Shown here piece by piece: positions 39,592 through 49,825 of a stretch of DNA of 52,790 nt. The DNA lies in contig JAYSQZ010000078.1 in NCBI GenBank assembly GCA_043721315.1, forward strand, positions 1 through 52,790, read 5' to 3'. Below the pieces are notes generated by a model. It did no database searches. It was not told the origin of the DNA and saw nothing but the letters and a program-made list of their open reading frames with translations. The position numbers were made by a program, and so were the translations under genes. This stretch comes from Elstera sp043721315. GTDB lineage: Bacteria > Pseudomonadota > Alphaproteobacteria > Elsterales > Elsteraceae. Numbering within the stretch: position 1 is the stretch's first letter; the number at the start of each line of letters is the position of its first letter.

Positions 39592-41543
39592 CACGGCAGG
39601 CTATCAATAGGCACCGGATAGACGGTATCGCCGGGCGCTGCGGCTTGACTGAGCTTTACCCAGCGATCCACGTCGTCGTGGTAGCGTTGGTAGAGCGCAA
39701 CTTTGGCTTTAATATCGTCAATCACCGCCTGTTGTTCGCCCACACCCATCCGGCTCCAACTATCTTCATCCAGCCCCATGAGCTTACTTTGATAGGGAAG
39801 CCCATCGAGATATTCGCCCATCAATCCGGCTTGCTCCAGGTTCCGAACTTGGCCTTGGCCGATTTTCGCCGGATCACGCCCCATTGCCGCCGCCGCACTG
39901 CGGAGTTGGTTGAAAAAATCGCCCGGTTGGAGTTGAGCCTTCTCGCCCGCATCGACAATCCGGCGCAAAGTTGCTTGCAAATCAGAAAGCTGGTTCTTGG
40001 TTAGCAGCACCCGCACGCTGAACGCCGCCACATCGGGACGCGCAAAATCCCTATCCGACGCCCAGGCTTCAAACATACTGGGGGCCGCAGCGCCGGTCAC
40101 GCGCCCAAGATAGGCAAGGCGCATCGCATACCCCACCGCCTCGGTCGTTTGCGCCAGCTTGGAGTCGGGCTTGCTCGCCGCCGAGGCCACAGGGGCCGCC
40201 ACAGGGGCCGAGGCTTTCTTCACCTGATCGACCAGCCGCTCCGTAAGGTCTTGCACAACCCGCTTAAAAGCATCGGGATCGCCGGCAGCGACGGGAAAAT
40301 AAAGCGAGCCAATCCCTGGATAGGCGGTCAAGCGCTCGTACTGCGCTTTCGCCGTCGCATGATCGCCCTTGCCTTCGGGGGTGAGTTGGTGGAGCACATA
40401 GAGCGCCGCTTTCGTATCCTGCACCAACTGCCGCATCCCATCGGTAGACAGTTTGGTGCCCGAGTAGGGTGAATTGCCCTCGCGCGAACTCGCATCCGTC
40501 ACCATCACCAGATACCGGCCACCGAAACCATCCCAATCAATGCTTTTCAGCGCATGTTCAAGCCCGGCATATCCATCTTCGGCAAAAGTGCGCGTGGAGA
40601 CGGTCGAAGCCTTCAAATCGCCGACAGACCCCAGGAACATAGCGCGCGTCCCCGCCTCGTTCGGATCGGCGAAGGTTTTGGCAAGATACTCGATTCCCGC
40701 AACCTTAGCCGGATCGTCTCGATAGGCGACCATGCCGAAGCGCACTTTATCGTTTAGCTTGGCCGCGTCGATCTTCTCGAAAACCTCTGCCATCGCCTGC
40801 CGCGTTCGGTCGATATAGGGCTGCATCGAGGAGGAGGAATCGACGACGAAGACGATGCCCGACCGAAAATCCTTCAGGGCATCGGTAGGGTTTATCCGCT
40901 GGCTTTCTTGCGGCTTTTCTTCCTTCGTGACCGACGCCACCCGCACAGTCCGCACGCGGAACCCCGACGGCAGTGTCGTCGATTTCGCTTCGAGGATCGG
41001 CAAAAGGTAGAATTGCTTTTGCAAATCCACTGTGTTTTCAGGTTCGATCGAAATTACCGGGCTGTCGGCAGGCAGCTTATTCGCGGCAAGCGCCTCGCGG
41101 AGCGGTTTTGCTGCCAGATCGGGTTTTTCAGCCCCAAGGGTTGCCATCAACCCTTCGCGGTCCCGATAGAATAAAACGCGCTCGCGCCCGGCGGGATTGG
41201 CAAAACCCATCACCAACGTATGACGCCACGGCAGGGTTGCCGTCTCCGGCAGAAACCCTTGTATTTTTCCATCACTGCCACCGCCGACCTCCAGAAAACC
41301 ATTCTGGCGACCATAAACGAACAGCACGCTCATCGGGGGCAAGGGGGGGGCGCTGGCCGTCGCCGTCGGCGAGGCTTGAAGCCTTGCGCCGGGCCGCGTC
41401 AATATTTTTTGGTATAGAGTGGTTTTGCCTTCCAGCAGTAACGGCGTGCGGCTCTGGGCGAGTGCCGCGCCGCTCCCTGCGAACAGCAGACCTGTTGTAA
41501 GAAGACCCGTGGCCAAGGCTTGTCGAAAAGCTGTGCGCGTCAT
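39591..41543 (-). CDS. Exported vWA-domain protein (srf cluster)
   Basis: A 650-residue protein with a signal peptide (ALATGLLTTGLLFAGSGAALA, about residues 8-28). An N-terminal region (about 40-210) includes a small beta-rich segment (SVLFVYGRQNGFLEVGGG). A von Willebrand factor A domain (about 222-430) starts with the metal-binding motif VFVVDSSSSMQ (D-x-S-x-S, about 227-237). A helical C-terminus follows. The vWA part resembles that in PpkA-type proteins, but no kinase domain is present. The ATG at 41543 overlaps the Sel1 gene (ATGA); the frame to 41600 is longer but less likely. The vWA domain probably binds a partner in the periplasm in a metal-dependent way. Confidence 0.85.
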   Translation of the reverse strand: MTRTAFRQALATGLLTTGLLFAGSGAALAQSRTPLLLEGKTTLYQKILTRPGARLQASPTATASAPPLPPMSVLFVYGRQNGFLEVGGGSDGKIQGFLPETATLPWRHTLVMGFANPAGRERVLFYRDREGLMATLGAEKPDLAAKPLREALAANKLPADSPVISIEPENTVDLQKQFYLLPILEAKSTTLPSGFRVRTVRVASVTKEEKPQESQRINPTDALKDFRSGIVFVVDSSSSMQPYIDRTRQAMAEVFEKIDAAKLNDKVRFGMVAYRDDPAKVAGIEYLAKTFADPNEAGTRAMFLGSVGDLKASTVSTRTFAEDGYAGLEHALKSIDWDGFGGRYLVMVTDASSREGNSPYSGTKLSTDGMRQLVQDTKAALYVLHQLTPEGKGDHATAKAQYERLTAYPGIGSLYFPVAAGDPDAFKRVVQDLTERLVDQVKKASAPVAAPVASAASKPDSKLAQTTEAVGYAMRLAYLGRVTGAAAPSMFEAWASDRDFARPDVAAFSVRVLLTKNQLSDLQATLRRIVDAGEKAQLQPGDFFNQLRSAAAAMGRDPAKIGQGQVRNLEQAGLMGEYLDGLPYQSKLMGLDEDSWSRMGVGEQQAVIDDIKAKVALYQRYHDDVDRWVKLSQAAAPGDTVYPVPIDSLP

Positions 41544-42619
41544 TGTCCCAATGCCTCCTTTGCTTTGGCGTGGCCCTGGGCTGCCGCCTTCGTCAGCCAA
41601 CTCACCGCCTGCTCGGGGCCATCGGCTTGCTCGGTTTTACCGCTCTTTAGAACCATACCCAGCCGATACTGCCCTTCCGCATCCCCCTTTTCGGCGGCTC
41701 TCCTGAACCAATGTGCGGCTTGATCCGCATTGGGGCTGGGGAGCGGGCTGCTCTCTTTGCGCCAACTGGCGGGATCGTAAAAACCCCCCATTGCCAAGTG
41801 GGCCGCAAGATCGCCTTTTTCAGCCGCAGCCCGGAATAGTAGGAACGCACCATCGAAATCTTTCGCGGCAAGATGCGCTTCGCCAAGCGTGCGCGACGTT
41901 TCCGCATTGATGTTATCGGCTAAAGCGGCACGGGCTACCGCCAGCGTGCGCGGTGCGGGTTGGGCGGTGGCCTGAGCAACAGGCTCGCCCCCCCGGCCCT
42001 GGAGAAACCACCAACCGCCCCCAGCCATGATAACACCGAGCAAGCCCAGCGCGGCATAGAGCAACGCTGAAGATTTTTCCTGTGTCGTCACGGGTGCGCT
42101 CGGGGCGGCTTCTAGCTTGGGCGTTTCTGGCTTAAGCGCTTCTGGCTCAGGCGTTTCTGGCGGCGGCGATACGAGGGGTTGGGGCGGCTCCACGGCGGGT
42201 TCGATACCCTGTTCTTGCGGCAGCGGAGTTGCCAGTGAAGGCCCCACCCAGCCCGCCGGGGGGCTGCTGGGCAGCCGCAGCGCCGTGCCTAAAACATGTC
42301 CACGCACCACGGCCCCCGAGGCATCGCGGAGACCTAAAAGATAGGGGCGATTGGGCTTCAGGTAATAGGTAACGGTTTGATCGAGGCGCAGCAGTACCGC
42401 CCCATCGGGCGCATCGGTAACGCTGATCGGCCTCATCCAAAACTCGGCCCCCGCCCAAGGGTTTTGAGTGTCGCGGGGATCGAGATAGCGCTGACCCCCG
42501 CTTGCGAGCGGTTCGGCGAAACTAATCTCTACATCGGCAGGATTAAGCTCCAACCCAGGGCAGCGCAAAAAAGCGTCGCCTGCCGGCATATCGTCCCGTT
42601 GCAGCAAAGTCGGAAGCAT
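41540..42619 (-). CDS. Membrane-anchored Sel1-repeat protein (srf cluster)
   Basis: A 359-residue protein. The N-terminal domain (about 1-125) is beta-rich and of unknown family. A Pro/Glu-rich linker (about 130-180, ETPEPEALKPETPKLEAAP) leads to one membrane segment (about 184-203, LLYAALGLLGVIMAGGGWWF). The C-terminal region (about 240-359) has Sel1-like helical repeats: AFLLFRAAAEKGDLAAHLAMG, AAHWFRRAAEKGDAEGQYRLG, AVSWLTKAAAQGHAKAKEALG. Sel1 repeats bind protein partners. The ATG at 42619 has AGAGG upstream and lies 10 bases after srfC. It is a likely bridge between the cytoplasmic SrfB/SrfC proteins and the envelope proteins encoded next. Confidence 0.85.
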   Translation of the reverse strand: MLPTLLQRDDMPAGDAFLRCPGLELNPADVEISFAEPLASGGQRYLDPRDTQNPWAGAEFWMRPISVTDAPDGAVLLRLDQTVTYYLKPNRPYLLGLRDASGAVVRGHVLGTALRLPSSPPAGWVGPSLATPLPQEQGIEPAVEPPQPLVSPPPETPEPEALKPETPKLEAAPSAPVTTQEKSSALLYAALGLLGVIMAGGGWWFLQGRGGEPVAQATAQPAPRTLAVARAALADNINAETSRTLGEAHLAAKDFDGAFLLFRAAAEKGDLAAHLAMGGFYDPASWRKESSPLPSPNADQAAHWFRRAAEKGDAEGQYRLGMVLKSGKTEQADGPEQAVSWLTKAAAQGHAKAKEALGQ

Positions 42620-42629
42620 GATCGGCCTC

Positions 42630-45296
42630 TTATGCGCGGGCTAGAAGGGGGGTGAGATCGGTCAGCGTGCGACCAAGACGCGCATTCTGTGCATCGTTAA
42701 TCTCCCGGCCGCCGCTGAAACTAACATTGTCCAAAGCGATATGATGGAGCGCGGTTGCCCAATCGACAAACCGCTCCCGTTCCAACTCGCGCCGCTTACT
42801 GTCGAGCACTGGTAAATCAGTAAAAGCGGGCGGCGGCGCAAAAATTGGAACTTCCGAACGGGGCGCTTTGGGGCGGCGTTCTACCGCAAGCTCCGTCAGC
42901 CCCAGATACGCGGTGAAGTTATTCAAGAGCGGCGCGGTTAACGACACGGCCCGATCTGCCGCCTCGTCCCAACGCACATTCGCCGCTTGAATTTGCGTCC
43001 GTACGGCGTCGGCAATCTGGTCGCCGAGCTTCAACCGGTCGGCACCGATAATCAGCTCGCCAACCAACTCCTCCAGTTTCGCCGGGGCTAGCGGCACCAG
43101 GGCCGCCTGCGAAACGCGGCGCAGCCTATCGGTCCAAAGGTTCATGACATCCCGCGCAAAATAAGCCGCCCGATCTGTTTTGGGGGCTTTGGCGGGTGGG
43201 GCCGAGACAGTGGTATTAGAGGCGGGAGCATCGGACCAGGGATCATCGTCGGCCCAAGGGTCGCCAGCCGCTTCAACCGCGAGGCTTGCGGCAACGGGTT
43301 CCAACTTGAGCGCTGCCACCGTCAGGAAACATTCGCGCACGTCCCGATCTTCCAGCGTCATCGCGGCCAGGAGGCGGCTAAAGGGGCGGAATTCTGGGTC
43401 TTTCACAGCCTTAAATAAATCCAAGCGCAGAGCCTTAATGGCCTCATCTTTCTTTGCCCGCGCCTGTTCATCCGCCGAGTGATAGAAACGGCGGAACTGC
43501 CGATCAAGGCTTTGCGCCTGTTCTGTGAGCCGTTCGAGAATCTGGCGGGATTTGAGATCGCTCTCCAGTGTTGTCGTCAGCCGATCGACCAGAAAGGAAA
43601 TCCCCCCATCATTCGGCGACAGCGCCGCCGCCCAAACCGCCTCCCGATGCGCGAAATGCTTGCCGCAGAGGTCCGACGTTAAAAAAGCATCGCGATATTC
43701 CGCAATTAGCCCTGCCTTTGCCGGGGCAGGCCCCGCTTCGATCAAGTGATCGCTACCGTCCGGCAAGCGGCGCGTTTCGGCATAGGCCATCAGATGCTCT
43801 TGCTTCATCCCCGGATTGCGTAAGAACAGACTATTGTTAAAGGGTTTCCCGTCCCAATCCTCTGGCCAGCCATCGCGCTTGTAGAGTTCGAGAAAAGACG
43901 CGAACAAACGACGATCCCATTTACCCTTGCGGGTATCGGTGGTCTCGCCGCCTTTTTCGATAAACTCAAGATCGAACTTCGTGAGCACTAGGAAGAGCGC
44001 GTTGCGAACGCTAGCGCGGGCCGCCGGGGTTTCACCGTGGGTTAAGGCGATCCAACCGCGCACCATTGCCGCCAAGTCTTTTACTTCAGCGGGATTATTC
44101 GGCATACACAACAGCATCGCCGTCAGCTCCCGCTCCTCCGTAAATCGTTGGAACAGATACGCTATTTTACCGCGCAGCAGCAGCCCACGCACTTGATCGC
44201 TCCGCTCTTCGGCATCTGACGCAATCTCGATCATTTTCTCGCGCGAGCGTGCGCCGGGAAAATCCAGAAGATCGGTTTGTGCCATAAACGGCCAAGGCGT
44301 TTCCGTAATCGTGATTTTAAGCTCGGCCACCAAAGTCGCCAGCAGCGCCCTCGGCAACTGGACCGCCCCGCCGCCAACGGGCTGCACTGCGATCAGATCG
44401 GCGTCATCCTCCGGTGTGCGGAGGCGCTTGAGCGTGAAAACATCAATAATACTGCGCTCGCGCGGGACCAACGCCTCCAGCGCGGCCCCCGCCTCCGTCG
44501 CATGGCCTAAGCGGTCGAGTCCGCCGACGAGGTGAATAAAGAGGGCCGTCAACTCATCAATCCCGCCCCAAAGCGGCGCGTAAAGGCGTGCCCGGCCTGG
44601 CAGCGTTAGCCGATTGCCGAGCCGAATAAGGGCTTCCCAATAGCCCGTTTGGCGAAAGGCTTCGATTCGGGCCGAAAAATAGCGCTCGCAGTATTCACCC
44701 AGGTCGAAAAGCGTAATCTCATCCAGATGTGCGGCCACGGCCTGAGCCGCCGCCTCGGTTTCAGCGCCAGCCAGCGTGACGCGCAGAGACGCTTCGGTGG
44801 GAGGGCTGATTTTAAGATTATTGGCGTCGAAATCGGAAAAATAGGCATTCGCCAGAATTTTCACGATATCCGTTTCACTGAGCAGCCGCAGTTCAACCGG
44901 ATGGGCGGAGGCGGCCAACGCGGCAGGCGCTACCGTGAAGCGCGTTACCAACCCCGTCGATTCCCGGTCGCCGGGCGGATTGATGTCGCGCAGAAAATCC
45001 TTCGACTGGCCGGCAAAATTACACGTCAGCGTTCCCCCCGGTCGCCGGGCAAGCGTTGAGACCAAATAGGATTTACCGGCTTGGCTGGGGCCGAAAACCC
45101 CCACACACGGGCGGCGCGCCGCCGTTCCCGCAACTTTGCGCGCCAAGGTTTCGGCGCGGCGCGTTGTGGTAATGAGTGCGTGGGACTGGTTGGCAACGCT
45201 TTGCGCCGTTGCCGCAACCTCCTGCACCCAAGCCCGCGCTTCCTGAGCCGCGCGCGCGAGGCGGGTTGCGGCAATCGGCAATGGTTCGCTGGTCAC
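42630..45296 (-). CDS. srfC: SrfC-like dynamin-type GTPase
   Basis: An 888-residue member of the SrfC virulence-factor family with GTPase motifs. P-loop GVFGPSQAGKSYL is at about residues 62-74, G3-like DLLDFPGARS at about 340, and G4-like VLTKFDLEF (TKxD) at about 434. The large size, long helical regions (about 590-640) and motif spacing recall dynamin-like proteins. The frame opens at 45341, but a GTG at 45296 has AGGGAG 7 bases upstream and lies 11 bases after srfB, so I prefer it. SrfABC were named in Salmonella; their biochemical function is not settled. No signal peptide; cytosolic or membrane-peripheral. Confidence 0.85.
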   Translation of the reverse strand: MTSEPLPIAATRLARAAQEARAWVQEVAATAQSVANQSHALITTTRRAETLARKVAGTAARRPCVGVFGPSQAGKSYLVSTLARRPGGTLTCNFAGQSKDFLRDINPPGDRESTGLVTRFTVAPAALAASAHPVELRLLSETDIVKILANAYFSDFDANNLKISPPTEASLRVTLAGAETEAAAQAVAAHLDEITLFDLGEYCERYFSARIEAFRQTGYWEALIRLGNRLTLPGRARLYAPLWGGIDELTALFIHLVGGLDRLGHATEAGAALEALVPRERSIIDVFTLKRLRTPEDDADLIAVQPVGGGAVQLPRALLATLVAELKITITETPWPFMAQTDLLDFPGARSREKMIEIASDAEERSDQVRGLLLRGKIAYLFQRFTEERELTAMLLCMPNNPAEVKDLAAMVRGWIALTHGETPAARASVRNALFLVLTKFDLEFIEKGGETTDTRKGKWDRRLFASFLELYKRDGWPEDWDGKPFNNSLFLRNPGMKQEHLMAYAETRRLPDGSDHLIEAGPAPAKAGLIAEYRDAFLTSDLCGKHFAHREAVWAAALSPNDGGISFLVDRLTTTLESDLKSRQILERLTEQAQSLDRQFRRFYHSADEQARAKKDEAIKALRLDLFKAVKDPEFRPFSRLLAAMTLEDRDVRECFLTVAALKLEPVAASLAVEAAGDPWADDDPWSDAPASNTTVSAPPAKAPKTDRAAYFARDVMNLWTDRLRRVSQAALVPLAPAKLEELVGELIIGADRLKLGDQIADAVRTQIQAANVRWDEAADRAVSLTAPLLNNFTAYLGLTELAVERRPKAPRSEVPIFAPPPAFTDLPVLDSKRRELERERFVDWATALHHIALDNVSFSGGREINDAQNARLGRTLTDLTPLLARA

Positions 45297-45307
45297 GCTG
45301 CGTCTCC

Positions 45308-48300
45308 CTATTGATCCAGCAGAATGCCGGTATCGAGCCAATAGCCCAGTTGATTGTCGATGGTTTGCAAGCGCAGGCGCAAAGTATCGGCAGAGACGGT
45401 TCGACCGTCCTTATCCTTAACCGTTTGGATCAAGAATTTATCGACCACCCGACGTTTCTTATCGCCCGTTTTATCCCGGCGCAGCCGAACCGTTAACGGC
45501 ATACGGGGCATCAAATCGGCAATATTCGCGTCCTTTGCATAGGCAAGGCTATAAAGCCGGGAGGCCGGCCACCAATCGACGGAGAGTTGCCGGAACCCCA
45601 AGGGCATCGGCCCTCGGAATTCCAACCCCGTTTCCGGCAGCTCCCAATCCGGCTCGTCCAACTGCATATCGCCGAAAAACACATCGTCGGCACCCAATCG
45701 GTTGCCCTTATCGAGCTTGCCGAAGTGCCGCGCGGTGGAGGCGGGGTGCAAAAGATCGGACCGGAAATTGAAGTTCTGCAAACGGCCTTCCGACAAAAGG
45801 CAAATCATCGCCCCAACCGCCGCCGTAGTTTTTGGATCGGCAATCGTTGCTCGCGCATCCCGGAAGGGGTACCAGCCGCCGACACGGAACCGATAGAGCG
45901 GCACGATCCGTGCGGACGGCAGGCAGCCAGTTTCCTGCAACATCGACAAAATTGCGGGCAAGCGCGACGGGCGGCCAGAGACCAGTAAAAGATCGCACCG
46001 ATACCGCCACGTAACCTCGGCCAGCGCCTCGATCATTTCCTTAAAAACCGACCGGATGGTTAAATCCAACCCCGCAACATCAATCGGAAAGCTCAAGCTC
46101 TGTAAATCGAACCCAGGATCACCGGCTTTTCGGATCTCGTTATTCACATAATCTATAGGCAGATGCGGATAATCCTCCGTCGGCACAAAAAAATCGGCGA
46201 AGCCGCGCGATTCCACTGGTGGCGGCGCGGTTGGGTCTGCCAACTCGTAGGCCGCAAGTTGGGCCAAGGCGATGGGGGCGGCAATCTGGCTGGCAAACTG
46301 CTGACGCCTTAACGCTGCGGTGACTTGCATCTCCCCCCGGTCGCCGCCGAACAGATGGGACAGAATATTCTCGGCACCATCGGCCCCCAGCGGGCCTTGC
46401 GCCAACCGTGTGCGGATGGGGGCAATCACATGGTCGCGCACGACTTGGCGCAGCACATCGTCCCCCGCCAACGTAAACCCTTCGCGAAACACCTGCTTCG
46501 GAGTAATCGTTACATTCGCCCCGCGCCCATCAACAGAAAGTTGCGTGATTACAAGATCCGTCGTGCCGCCGCCGATATCGAGCGTTGCAACGCGAAGCGT
46601 GTGGTTACAGGCCGGATCGTCGCGGTTGATCGGGTGCCGCATCGCATCAAAAAACGCATTGGCATCGCCGGAATAATTGGCCGCAACTTGAGTATAAAAA
46701 TAAATTGCCTGGGTCGCGCTCGCCTCATCCCACTGCAAACGAACCTCCGGCCCCTCGGCAGGGCTGCCCGCAGCGCGGCGCACGTCTGGCGCATAATGCA
46801 CTTTGCGCCCCTCGTCCCCGGAAACGACCTCTGCCAACCCGAGCGAAAGATAGGCTAATTCGCACGCGGCCTCGGCCTGATCGCGTAAAATCTGCCGTTC
46901 GGCGAGAGGCATTGCCGTTGGCATCGTCATGATCAGACGGCGCAAACGGCGCGGCAGCCGTTCATTGGCCGCACGACGGCTGCGATGGCCGGGCGAGTTC
47001 ATTAAGCAGAGCGCCTGCAAAATAATTTCGGCCAACGTGAAAGACATAAGGTTCCGGCGGGCATACAGCGCGCGGATGGACGGGAAGCTATTCTCAATCG
47101 GCAGGCCCGGCCCGGTTTCGACCCGATGCAGCGCCTCCCCAAGATCGTTCACCAGGGTTGTGAAAGCGACCCCCGTTGCGATGTCGGACTGCTCGCCGCT
47201 GATGAAGGGGCTGTTGAAGCGCCATGAATCCTCGCGCTTATCGTCGTCCCACAAGTACCGCTTAGGGCTTGATAGGCCCGATGCGCCCTCGCTACCCCGC
47301 CGATGCCCGGCCAATCGCACGGCCTCCGGCCCTACCCGCACGATGCTGGGCCACGAAAACCGATCCCCAAGACCGGAGCGTAACGAGAGATGATCACGGC
47401 CAAAACTGGCGCGGCTAAACTCCAAACGGCTGGCAAAAGGATCGCTATACACTTGCGTTGGGCGCGACAGATCGCGCAGGCGCAGCTTGACCGCCTTGGT
47501 AATATCCGCCCCCAACTCCCCCGTATCGGCTTCGATCAACAGGCCGCAGGTACGCGAATTGCCGAGATCGAGCACTAAATCCACATCAATGGGCGCAGCC
47601 AGCCCTTCCGAGCTGCGATCAACGACAATGATTTGCGGCAAAGCCCCCGACGCATGAAGCAAATCTAAAAAAGCCCGATAGGCGGCGAGATGGAGCATCG
47701 GCTTGCCTTCAGCCTTCATCCATTCCTTAACCTCGTCCAAGGTCGGAGGAGGAACCGGGCGGCCTTGGGCGTGTTTGCGCGCGTCCTTCTCCACAAGCTC
47801 CTTCGTCGCTTCAAGGCACCAGTCGCGCACCCAATCCTGCTGCAAATACCAATCTATCGGATCTCGATACGAGGGCAGCGCAAAGGGGCGGCCATTCTTT
47901 GCGTCCGCCACGCTGGGGGCAACATAGGCTTCATTCTCCAAAAACGGTGCCAAGCGCGTATCCAGCGCCAAAACGAGCCGATGGGTATGACCGTCCGCAT
48001 CGGGCGATGCTAATTTATGCAGATAGAGGCGCGCCCAATTTGTCGGCCCTCGGAAGAAACTCCCCGACAGGTCGCGGCGAAAGAGCGGTAGCGGCATCCA
48101 TTTATCCGCAAAAAGCGCTTCTATATCGGATACTTCGATCTCGCAGTTGAAGCGCCCGGACCCGGTTGTTTCGCCAGCAACCTCGCGCTCCACCAAGTGC
48201 GGCACGTCCCCGCTGGTGAGCGGTGCCGCCTCATTGGCCCAAAACCCCCAGCGGCTCTTACTATCGAGCCGGACACCGAAATCGAGAAATTGCATCCCGC

Positions 48301-48355
48301 TTTCAGGAATGATCGGAACACTATCGTGAAATTGGCTAAGTTCTGCGAGGGGCAT
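45308..48355 (-). CDS. srfB: SrfB-like HSP70/actin-fold ATPase
   Basis: A 1015-residue SrfB family protein with an ASKHA (actin/HSP70/sugar kinase) ATPase core. The phosphate-1 motif is DLVLDLGNSRTCG (about residues 257-269), phosphate-2 VATLDIGGGTTDLV (about 588-601), and the adenosine motif LLLVSGRPSRLP (about 786-797). N-terminal (1-250) and C-terminal (850-1015) extensions are unique to the family. An 80-base gap without a clear promoter separates it from srfA. The ribosome-binding site at 48355 is weak (GGTG). With SrfC, one HSP70-like and one dynamin-like NTPase are encoded side by side, suggesting ATP- and GTP-dependent assembly or remodelling at the membrane; the target is unknown. 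Confidence 0.87.
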   Translation of the reverse strand: MPLAELSQFHDSVPIIPESGMQFLDFGVRLDSKSRWGFWANEAAPLTSGDVPHLVEREVAGETTGSGRFNCEIEVSDIEALFADKWMPLPLFRRDLSGSFFRGPTNWARLYLHKLASPDADGHTHRLVLALDTRLAPFLENEAYVAPSVADAKNGRPFALPSYRDPIDWYLQQDWVRDWCLEATKELVEKDARKHAQGRPVPPPTLDEVKEWMKAEGKPMLHLAAYRAFLDLLHASGALPQIIVVDRSSEGLAAPIDVDLVLDLGNSRTCGLLIEADTGELGADITKAVKLRLRDLSRPTQVYSDPFASRLEFSRASFGRDHLSLRSGLGDRFSWPSIVRVGPEAVRLAGHRRGSEGASGLSSPKRYLWDDDKREDSWRFNSPFISGEQSDIATGVAFTTLVNDLGEALHRVETGPGLPIENSFPSIRALYARRNLMSFTLAEIILQALCLMNSPGHRSRRAANERLPRRLRRLIMTMPTAMPLAERQILRDQAEAACELAYLSLGLAEVVSGDEGRKVHYAPDVRRAAGSPAEGPEVRLQWDEASATQAIYFYTQVAANYSGDANAFFDAMRHPINRDDPACNHTLRVATLDIGGGTTDLVITQLSVDGRGANVTITPKQVFREGFTLAGDDVLRQVVRDHVIAPIRTRLAQGPLGADGAENILSHLFGGDRGEMQVTAALRRQQFASQIAAPIALAQLAAYELADPTAPPPVESRGFADFFVPTEDYPHLPIDYVNNEIRKAGDPGFDLQSLSFPIDVAGLDLTIRSVFKEMIEALAEVTWRYRCDLLLVSGRPSRLPAILSMLQETGCLPSARIVPLYRFRVGGWYPFRDARATIADPKTTAAVGAMICLLSEGRLQNFNFRSDLLHPASTARHFGKLDKGNRLGADDVFFGDMQLDEPDWELPETGLEFRGPMPLGFRQLSVDWWPASRLYSLAYAKDANIADLMPRMPLTVRLRRDKTGDKKRRVVDKFLIQTVKDKDGRTVSADTLRLRLQTIDNQLGYWLDTGILLDQ

Positions 48356-48435
48356 GATACACCAAAAGTTGATATTTAATTCAGTATGCCTGCTCTACAT
48401 AGCCGACTCCGCGCAGGGGTTACAAGGCGACTCCC

Positions 48436-49821
48436 CTACGGCAGACGATCTAAATCGACACGGTAATCGGAGCCATCGGCATTTTTGCCCCGACACACCG
48501 TGATGCCGCTGGCGGTGCGTTCGCACTGGGTTTCCGCGCGGCGATAGGTTCGGCCATCAGGACAGGTGATCGGCCCTTGCTCCTGAACCGACAGTTTTCC
48601 GCCGCTAATCGTGCCTTGGGCCGGGCTGCGGCACTCACTGCCATCCGTGCGGCGAATGATCGCCTCGCCCCGCCCCTGCTGATCGAAACGATATTGCTGA
48701 ACCAAGGGTTCGCCCGTCTTGTCGTCAATGACGCCCCGGCGCGATTGCCAGCGCCCCGCAAGGAAGCTCGGATCGCCTTTTTGCAGCGCCTCGGGCGGGA
48801 TTTGCAGCGGGTTCTTCGGAACGATTGGGGGCGGCGGCGTTTGCCCGTCGGTCGATGGGACCGGCGGGGGATTAAGGGGGGCGGGGGTCTCGGAAGGGGT
48901 CGCGCTTGCGGCGGGCGGGGGCGGGCTTTCGGTTAGGCTGGATTTCTCGGCCCCGCTCGGGCTAGGCGCACTATCAGAATTACCTCCCGCTCCCGGCGCG
49001 GGTGTGGCGGAACGCTCGACTGCTCCTGGAGGCAGGACTGTAACGCCCGCCGTTGGCGGTGCCTGGACAAAAGGCTGAACAGGACTTGTCCCCTGTGGGG
49101 GCGTGCCATCGGCGCGCGGGAGTTCCACTAAAGGCGGTAGCCCCCCGCCCGCGCCAATATCAACGGACGGCGTGCAGCCGTATCCCCAAAACAGCCACGC
49201 CAGCAGGAGCAGCAGCAACAGCAAGAGCGGCAACATAGCGAGCCACGCCCAAAATCCGCTGCGCCGAACAGGGGTCTCACCAGCGGCCTCGGGCGGCGCG
49301 CTGGGTTCCCCCGAGTGATAGGGCAGGACGGGGGCCACGGCAGGAGGGGCCAGCTCTAAGCCATTAATACCCTGCCCTTTTGTGCGCTCGAACCCCCAGA
49401 AGCTCAAAACCGGCTGATCGCCGATTAAGTGCAGATGATCCGGGCTTGGAATAATCACCGCCTGCTCCAGCATCAGAGCAATCGTGTGGGCACTGCCGTC
49501 GGTCGTTTGCTCCCGCAGAGTGCGCGCATAGGCTGCCAAATCGCCGCGAATCTCCTCAAGCGTCAAGGCCGCCAAAGCCTGCTCACGGGGCGAAAGCTCT
49601 GTCCAGCGCCGGGCTAGGCCGGGAATTTCCGCGTGCCAACGAATCGTTTCATCGCGCGAATCCTGATCGGGCCGCGAGAAACAATTCGCATGACGTTGGC
49701 CAAAACGCTGCAATAAGGCCGCTCGCAGTTGCACATGGGCCGCAAAAATCGGCTGCCCCTGCACTCCAATGGGGTGGTAAAGGTTCGCGGAAGCCGAAGC
49801 TAAAGGACTGCCGAGCGTCAT
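48436..49821 (-). CDS. srfA: SrfA-like single-pass membrane protein
   Basis: A 461-residue protein. The N-terminal cytoplasmic domain (about 1-165) is followed by one leucine-only membrane segment (about 188-212, MLPLLLLLLLLLAWLFWG). A long Pro/Ala/Ser linker (about 215-345) leads to a periplasmic C-terminal domain (about 350-461) with five cysteines (SECRSPAQG, ITCPDG, TQCERT, TVCRGK and one near the membrane). Size, layout and position before srfB fit SrfA. The N-terminal domain is paralogous in pattern to that of the vWA protein encoded just upstream (GQP.FAAHVQL against GQAVVTAHRQL). It starts four bases after that gene's stop. Confidence 0.75.
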   Translation of the reverse strand: MTLGSPLASASANLYHPIGVQGQPIFAAHVQLRAALLQRFGQRHANCFSRPDQDSRDETIRWHAEIPGLARRWTELSPREQALAALTLEEIRGDLAAYARTLREQTTDGSAHTIALMLEQAVIIPSPDHLHLIGDQPVLSFWGFERTKGQGINGLELAPPAVAPVLPYHSGEPSAPPEAAGETPVRRSGFWAWLAMLPLLLLLLLLLAWLFWGYGCTPSVDIGAGGGLPPLVELPRADGTPPQGTSPVQPFVQAPPTAGVTVLPPGAVERSATPAPGAGGNSDSAPSPSGAEKSSLTESPPPPAASATPSETPAPLNPPPVPSTDGQTPPPPIVPKNPLQIPPEALQKGDPSFLAGRWQSRRGVIDDKTGEPLVQQYRFDQQGRGEAIIRRTDGSECRSPAQGTISGGKLSVQEQGPITCPDGRTYRRAETQCERTASGITVCRGKNADGSDYRVDLDRLP

Positions 49822-49825
49822 GGGC

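Noticed and set aside
39591..41543. Type VI secretion involvement, because the vWA region resembles that of PpkA
   Set aside because: No kinase domain and no Tss/Hcp/VgrG genes occur in the window.
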